11,615 bases of DNA from Acidimicrobiales bacterium. GTDB lineage: Bacteria > Actinomycetota > Acidimicrobiia > Acidimicrobiales > Bog-793. This document shows positions 7,414-11,615 of this stretch, in pieces. A program made the position numbers and the translations under genes. Numbering within the stretch: position 1 is the stretch's first letter; every line of letters starts with the position of its first letter. The notes under the pieces were generated by a model. That model was not told the DNA's origin and ran no database searches. It saw only the letters and a program-made list of their open reading frames with translations. Where the stretch lies: the NCBI GenBank assembly GCA_030037405.1, contig JASHRK010000155.1, forward strand, positions 1 through 11,615, written 5' to 3'.

Positions 7414-8203
7414 GGCGGGGACCCCTTCCGGCATGCTCGTCCTGAAGGGCGTGAGCGTCTCACGGGGGGGCCGTCGCGTCGTCCACGACGTCTCGATCGA
7501 GGTCACCCCCGGCGAGGTCACGACCCTGCTCGGGCCGAACGGCGCCGGCAAGTCGAGCCTCGTCCTCGCAGTCGCCGGGGTGCTACGGGAGCGCACGGGC
7601 TCGGTGAAGCTCGACGGGCGGGAACTTGCAGGCTCCCGGCCGGAGGTGATCCGCCGGGCGGGCGTCGCCATCGTTCCAGAGGGCCGCCGGCTCCTTCCCG
7701 AGCTCACCGTCGAGGACAACATCCGCGTCGCCACCTACGCGTTGGGGCGGGAGGAGGCACGCAGGGGACGCGACAGCGCCCTTCAGATCTTCCCCGAGCT
7801 CGGCAAGCGACTTCGCGCCTCGGCCCGCTCCCTTTCGGGAGGCGAGCAGCAGATGCTCGTCCTCGCCCAGGCGCTCGTCTCGCGACCAAGGGTCCTCTTG
7901 ATCGACGAGCTCTCGCTCGGCCTCGCACCGGTCATCGTCCAGCGCCTGATCCCGACTATCCGCACCGTCGCCGACTCTGGCGTGGGGGTCCTTCTCATAG
8001 AGCAGTTCGCCAACGTCGCCCTCAGCCTCGCCCGGCGCGCCTATGTCATGGAGGGAGGAAGGCTGCGTTACTCCGGGCTCGCGAGCGAGCTGGCAGCGAA
8101 CCCTGAGCTGCTCCGTTCCGCCTACCTCCTCGCCGGGAGCACCGCCGCCGCCCCGACGCTTGCTGCAGCGGTGACTGTGCCGGGCGTGGAACCGGTCGGC
8201 TGA
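7367..8203 (+). CDS. livF: Liv-type ABC transporter ATP-binding protein LivF
   Basis: The 278-residue second ATPase has Walker A G-P-N-G-A-G-K-S-S at 56-64, the LivF-typical V-P-E-G-R-R in the Q-loop area, signature L-S-G-G-E-Q-Q at 156-162 and Walker B V-L-L-I-D-E at 176-181. At the switch position it has Gln213 (L-I-E-Q-F) in place of histidine, which is usual for LivF. A 22-residue extension rich in Gly, Ser and Glu precedes the conserved core (M-L-V-L-K-G, Met23). ATG 7367 overlaps the livG stop as ATGA and has a strong SD (AAGGAGGT, 7356-7363). Met13 (ATG 7403) has its own GAAGGA, and Met23 (7433) is where the family domain begins, so shorter starts are possible. The tail beyond about residue 255 is Ala/Pro-rich. 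Confidence 0.9.
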   Translation: MSEQGASPEGHDMSEQAGTPSGMLVLKGVSVSRGGRRVVHDVSIEVTPGEVTTLLGPNGAGKSSLVLAVAGVLRERTGSVKLDGRELAGSRPEVIRRAGVAIVPEGRRLLPELTVEDNIRVATYALGREEARRGRDSALQIFPELGKRLRASARSLSGGEQQMLVLAQALVSRPRVLLIDELSLGLAPVIVQRLIPTIRTVADSGVGVLLIEQFANVALSLARRAYVMEGGRLRYSGLASELAANPELLRSAYLLAGSTAAAPTLAAAVTVPGVEPVG

Positions 8204-8220
8204 AGAGAGGAGAAACGGCC

Positions 8221-8242
8221 GTGAGAGCGACATGAGAGCGGC
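8221..8242 (+). repeat. 11-bp tandem duplication over the start of the dehydrogenase gene
   Basis: GTGAGAGCGAC (8221-8231) is followed directly by ATGAGAGCGGC (8232-8242), matching at 9 of 11 bases. The first copy places a GTG 8 nt behind the SD (AGAGAGGAG, 8204-8212). Being 11 bp away, that GTG is out of frame with the gene and opens a four-codon frame whose TGA (8233-8235) overlaps the real ATG. Confidence 0.65.
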
Positions 8243-9293
8243 CGTCACCCTCGGGCCGAACCTGCTCTCGGTCGAGTCGGTCGAGGACCCGGCCCCGGGC
8301 GAGGAGGACGTGCTCGTAAGCCCGGAGCTCGTAGGGCTCTGCGGGTCGGATCTCCACTTCTTCTCGGGTCACCTCGGCATCACCCCCAAGGGCGCCTCGC
8401 TCTACCCCCGCGTGCAGGGACACGAGTTCTCCGGAGTCGTCGTGGCCGCGGGCGAGAAGGCGAAGGACCGAGTCGTCGCCGGCGAGCGCGTCGCCGTCTG
8501 GCCGCTCTCATCATGCGGGAAGTGCTATCCCTGCCGGGTCGGGCGACCGAACGTCTGCGACAACTTCGAGCTGATCGGCATCCACAGCAACGGTGCTCTC
8601 GCGGATCTCGTGCGCGTGCCGGCCCACCAGACCTTTCCTCTCGGTGACCTGCCCGCCAGGCTGGGGGCCTTCGTCGAGCCGATGGCCGTCAGCGTCCACG
8701 CTGTAAGACGCGCCCAGGTGGGTCGGGAGGACAAGGTGGTCGTGCTCGGGGGCGGCCCGATCGGCCAGGCCGCCGCCCTGGCGGCAAAAGCAAGGGGCGC
8801 GAGCGTGCTCGTCGCCGAGCCCGTCGAGTCGCGCCGGGCACTCGCCGAGGAGCTCGGCGCCGACCTCACCTGCGACGGGAGAGACGGCGGCGACGTCGCG
8901 GCTCTCGTGCGGGACTGGACCGATGGCGAGGGTGCTCCCGTCGTGATCGACGCCACCGGCTTCCCCGAGGTGATCCGCCTCGCCGTGGAGGTCGTCTCTT
9001 CGGCAGGCCGCCTCGTAGTCGTCGGTATCTCGGACCGGGAGGTCTCGCTTCCCATCGGGCCTTTCACCGCCAAGGAGTTCGACCTCCTCGGGTCGAGCTG
9101 CCACGACCGGGACGACTTCGGCGAGGCCGTTCGCCTCGTCTCGGGAGCCGGGTCGAGGCTCGACCCGCACCTCCGCACCGAGTTCCCCCTCGAGGAGACG
9201 GCGGAGGCTCTCGCCTTCTCGGCTGCTCATCCAGACGAGGCGATCAAGGTGATGGTGCGCGTCTCCGAGCGCTCGCGGGATCGAAGGAGATAG
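8232..9293 (+). CDS. Zinc-dependent MDR alcohol/polyol dehydrogenase
   Basis: The 353-residue enzyme belongs to the zinc MDR group that includes threonine, sorbitol and 2,3-butanediol dehydrogenases. Probable catalytic zinc ligands are Cys37 (G-L-C-G-S-D), His64-Glu65 (Q-G-H-E-F-S-G) and Glu149 (F-V-E-P). The structural zinc lobe has Cys95, Cys98, Cys101 and Cys109. The Rossmann motif L-G-G-G-P-I-G-Q lies at 172-179, and Glu196 at the end of the second strand (V-A-E-P) favours NAD+ over NADP+. The reaction should be reversible oxidation of a secondary alcohol or polyol to a ketone. ATG 8232 gives the normal M-R-A-A-V N-terminus, but it is 19 nt from the SD, so it may be reached by coupling through the tiny GTG frame at 8221. 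The gene lies 28 bp after livF and 31 bp before the cupin gene. The substrate is not assignable. Confidence 0.88.
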   Translation: MRAAVTLGPNLLSVESVEDPAPGEEDVLVSPELVGLCGSDLHFFSGHLGITPKGASLYPRVQGHEFSGVVVAAGEKAKDRVVAGERVAVWPLSSCGKCYPCRVGRPNVCDNFELIGIHSNGALADLVRVPAHQTFPLGDLPARLGAFVEPMAVSVHAVRRAQVGREDKVVVLGGGPIGQAAALAAKARGASVLVAEPVESRRALAEELGADLTCDGRDGGDVAALVRDWTDGEGAPVVIDATGFPEVIRLAVEVVSSAGRLVVVGISDREVSLPIGPFTAKEFDLLGSSCHDRDDFGEAVRLVSGAGSRLDPHLRTEFPLEETAEALAFSAAHPDEAIKVMVRVSERSRDRRR

Positions 9294-9324
9294 AGAAGAC
9301 AAAGGAGAAAGAGGAGGAGCTGAC

Positions 9325-9840
9325 ATGACAGTGCAATCGGCCGATGCCGCATACCTCGCCACCGAGACGAGGGTCGACGAGATGCGCGACAAGTACGCCC
9401 TGCAGGAGGGCTACGTGGGCGCCTCGGAGGAGGTGTCGCCCTGGGTGCCCTTCATCGAGAACGTCTGGATCCGCCATCTCACCTTCGACGTGAGGAGCAG
9501 CTCGGCGTCCAACGTCCTCTGGGTCGGAGCCGGAGGGATGCTCGGCCGCCACCGCCACCGCGGCCCGGTGTCTGGCTACACCCTCGAGGGCAGCTGGCGG
9601 TACCTCGAGTACAACTGGGTCGCAGGGCCGGGCGACTTCGTGCGAGAGAGCCCTGGGCGCACGCACACCCTCGTCTCTGACGCCGGCATGAAGACCGTCT
9701 TCTGGTTGAACGGTCCCCTCGAGTTCCTCGACGAGGACAACCGGGTCATGGAGACAGTCGACGTCTTCTGGTTCATCGACCACTACGAGCGCTACTGCGT
9801 CGAGAAGGGCATCCCCATCAACAAGCGGCTCTACCTCTGA
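9325..9840 (+). CDS. Cupin, 2,4'-dihydroxyacetophenone dioxygenase-like (ChrR-type cupin fold)
   Basis: The 171-residue single-domain cupin contains G-R-H-R-H-R-G-P-V (His76, His78) and a downstream P-G-R-T-H-T-L with His114. The glutamate normally four residues after the second histidine is absent (Val82). This gives a three-histidine metal site, as in acetylacetone dioxygenase Dke1 and probably 2,4'-dihydroxyacetophenone dioxygenase, non-haem Fe(II) enzymes that cleave a C-C bond beside a carbonyl using O2. The aromatic-rich stretch G-S-W-R-Y-L-E-Y-N-W at 89-98, and the tail W-F-I-D-H-Y-E-R-Y, resemble the DAD-like group from memory. ATG 9325 follows GAGGAGG (9311-9317) in a purine-only tract. 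It lies between the dehydrogenase and the ThDP enzyme, so a catabolic role on a hydroxyketone or diketone is likely. A non-catalytic sugar-binding or regulatory cupin is the alternative. Confidence 0.75.
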   Translation: MTVQSADAAYLATETRVDEMRDKYALQEGYVGASEEVSPWVPFIENVWIRHLTFDVRSSSASNVLWVGAGGMLGRHRHRGPVSGYTLEGSWRYLEYNWVAGPGDFVRESPGRTHTLVSDAGMKTVFWLNGPLEFLDEDNRVMETVDVFWFIDHYERYCVEKGIPINKRLYL

Positions 9841-9888
9841 GACCGCCGAGCCCTCTGAGACCGCCGAGCCCTCCGAGGTCGCCGGGAC
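9835..9888 (+). repeat. 18-bp tandem repeat across the cupin stop codon
   Basis: The unit CTCTGAGACCGCCGAGCC occurs at 9835-9852 and identically at 9853-9870; a degenerate third copy (13 of 18 matches) fills 9871-9888. The first unit contains the cupin TGA (9838-9840), and the second contains another TGA in the same frame (9856-9858). Read in the frame of the downstream ThDP gene it would encode two L-R-P-P-S-P repeats. Confidence 0.85.
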
Positions 9889-9905
9889 GGAGACCGGCAG
9901 AGCAC

Positions 9906-11615
9906 GTACCGGCGACGGCAGCCGAGCATCTCCTGCAGCTGCTCGGCTCGTACGGCGTCGAGCATCTCTTCTTGAACCCGGGGACCGACTCGGCCCCGGT
10001 GCAGGAGGCCGTGCTCGTCCTCCGGGATCTCGGCGTCTCTATCCCTAAGGTCGTCAGCTCGACCTTCGAGGCCGTCTCGCTTGCCGCCGCCCACGGCTAC
10101 TTCGAGGTGACGGGCCGTCCCCAGTGCCTCTTCGTCCATGTGGACGCCGGCACCCAGAACCTCGGGGCGATGCTGCACGACGCCTTCAGGGACCTGGCCG
10201 GCGTCGTCGTCATCGCCGGACGGACGCCGTACGCGGAGGAGAAGGGAGCTCTCGGCGCCCGGTCGAACCCGATCCACTGGCAGCAGGACGTGGCCGACCA
10301 ACTAGGCATCGTCCGCGGGTACGCCAAGTGGGCCTTCGAGGTGGTGAGCCCGAGCGTCCTTTCCCGGGCCGTCGGGCGTGCCTTGCAGCTGGCGATCAGC
10401 CCGCCCGCCGGGCCGTGCTATCTCACCATCTCTCGGGACGTGCTCATGGCTCCTCCCGACCTCGCCGCCGGGCGGGTAGGGCGCTTTCCCGTCCCCGCCA
10501 GACCAGCGCTGAGCAGGGAGGCGCTCACCTCGATCGCCGGCGAGCTCTCGCGCTCGGCTCGCCCCCTCCTCGTCACGTCACGGGCGGGGCAGAGCCCGGA
10601 GGGTTTCGCCACGGTGGCGGCCCTCGCAGAGCGGGCGGGCATCCTCGTGGCCGAGGGAGCAGAGAGCAGGTCGGTCAACATCTCCACGGACAACCCCTGG
10701 TGCCTGCGGGCCGCCGCCGACGTCCGGACCGCCTTGGAGCGCGCCGACCTCGTCCTCCTCGTCGAGTGCGACGTTCCCTGGGTACCGATGCAGAGCGAGC
10801 CCGCTGCCGGCGCCCGCGTCGTCCAGATCGACGCCGACCCCGCCAAGGCCACCATGCCGCTCTGGAGCTTTCCTGTCGACATGAGCTTCCAGGCCGACGG
10901 GGCCACCGCCCTTTGCCAGCTGCTCGACCTCGTCGACGGCGCCGAGAGCCTCGCCCCCGCCCTCGCCAGGGCGTGCGCCCGCAGGGTTGGACGGCGAGCT
11001 CGCTCCCCGGCGGCAGAGGGACGGTCCCCGCGCCCGCCAGCCGGACGCCCGCCGGCGGACGGGCGTCCGGCTGGGCACCACGAACCTCGGGCCGGCATCA
11101 CGCCTGAGGAAGTCGTCTGCGCCCTCAACGCCGTGCTCGATCCCGACGATCTCGTCGTGGAGGAGGCCGTGACGAACCGAGGGGTGCTGCGGGAGCATCT
11201 CGACCGCACGCGCCCGGGGACCCTCTACGGGCCGGGTGCCCCGGGCCTCGGCTGGGCCCTCGGGGGGGCGCTCGGCCTCAAACTGGCGGCGCCGCGCCGT
11301 CGCGTGGTCACGGTGTGCGGGGATGGGAGCTTCCTCTTCGCCGTCCCCACGTCGGCTCTCACGATGGCTGCAGAGCTCGAAGCGCCGTTTCTCGTCGTCG
11401 TGCTCGACAACGGCGGCTACCGGGCGAGCCGGCTGCCGGTCTTCGAGCTCTTCCCCGAGGGCAGGTCGGCCTCGGCCGGAGAAGCCGTCGGTACGACCTT
11501 CGCCCGCCCGCCTGACTACGTCGCCCTGGCACGGGCCTGCCATGCGCACGGGGAGCGGGTCGAGACGGCCGGCGAGCTCCCCGGAGCCTTCGAGCGGGCC
11601 CTGTCTGCGCTCGAG
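9906..11615 (+). CDS. Thiamine-diphosphate enzyme, acetolactate synthase/benzoylformate decarboxylase superfamily (3' truncated; start codon non-canonical or unresolved)
   Basis: This frame stays open to the window edge, about 570 codons. The N-terminal PYR domain includes T-A-A-E-H-L-L, then L-N-P-G-T-D (9975-9989) and S-T-F-E-A-V-S-L-A-A-A-H-G-Y, where the glutamate at 10068-10070 should activate the ThDP ring. The central domain follows (about 10510-10970, V-V-Q-I-D-A-D-P). After a basic Pro/Arg/Gly linker, the PP domain carries G-D-G-S-F (11319) and, 30 codons on, L-D-N-G-G-Y, the metal/diphosphate motif with D-N instead of N-N. These enzymes make or break C-C bonds next to a carbonyl; this one resembles poorly characterised ThDP-requiring proteins, so substrate and reaction are unknown. 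No ATG, GTG or TTG exists in frame from the upstream stop (9678) to TTG 9972, which lies inside the conserved motif. GTA 9906 is given as the start because V-P-A-T-A-A-E fits a family N-terminus; CTG 9837 (overlapping the cupin stop) or CTG 9855 are alternatives. Confidence 0.8.
11037..11074 (+). repeat. Perfect 15-bp inverted repeat inside the ThDP gene linker
   Basis: CCAGCCGGACGCCCG (11037-11051) and its exact reverse complement (11060-11074) flank the 8-nt spacer CCGGCGGA. The arms lie within the coding frame and encode the low-complexity linker P-A-G-R-P-P-A-D-G-R-P-A-G between the central and C-terminal domains. The RNA hairpin would be very stable. No T-run follows, so it is not a standard intrinsic terminator. 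Confidence 0.85.

Noticed and set aside
10124..11107. A + strand open frame of 327 codons, and antisense frames at 10418-11209 and 10578-11549
   Set aside because: They overlap the ThDP gene in other frames and encode Arg/Pro/Gly-rich sequence; the frame at 9906-11615 carries all the ThDP motifs.

Overview
The DNA is very GC-rich. It has a strong G/C bias at third codon positions, strong Shine-Dalgarno (SD) sequences of the AAGGAGG type, some GTG starts and tightly packed same-strand genes. This fits a high-GC actinobacterium; a deep-branching lineage such as Acidimicrobiia or Thermoleophilia is my guess from general style, not a demonstrated placement. No rRNA, tRNA, CRISPR array, transposase or integrase was seen. 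All genes are on the + strand and no gene-free stretch exceeds 300 bases.

Left block (1-3121): the last 41 codons of a phenylacetate-CoA-ligase-type enzyme, a complete acetoacetate-CoA ligase (205-2172), and a zinc-independent quinone-oxidoreductase-like MDR protein (GTG start 2186). The last two are 13 bp apart and probably co-transcribed.

Control region (3122-3345): the longest spacer (224 bp). It holds a 10/11 direct repeat overlapping a plausible sigma-70-like promoter, then a leader with two hairpins ending just before a near-perfect SD.

Right block (3346 to the window end) looks like one long operon. It encodes a complete branched-chain-amino-acid-type (HAAT/Liv) ABC importer: secreted binding protein, permeases LivH and LivM, ATPases LivG and LivF. 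Three enzymes follow: a zinc alcohol/polyol dehydrogenase, a three-histidine cupin resembling 2,4'-dihydroxyacetophenone dioxygenase/acetylacetone dioxygenase, and a thiamine-diphosphate (ThDP) enzyme of the acetolactate-synthase superfamily that runs off the right edge.

Together this reads as an uptake-and-degradation cluster: import of a small unknown compound, oxidation of a hydroxyl, oxygen- and/or ThDP-dependent C-C cleavage next to a carbonyl, and CoA activation of acid products by the two AMP-forming ligases. The substrate is not determinable from sequence. The most unusual local features are that the ThDP gene has no ATG, GTG or TTG start anywhere upstream of its conserved N-terminus, and that short tandem duplications sit on three start/stop junctions of the operon.
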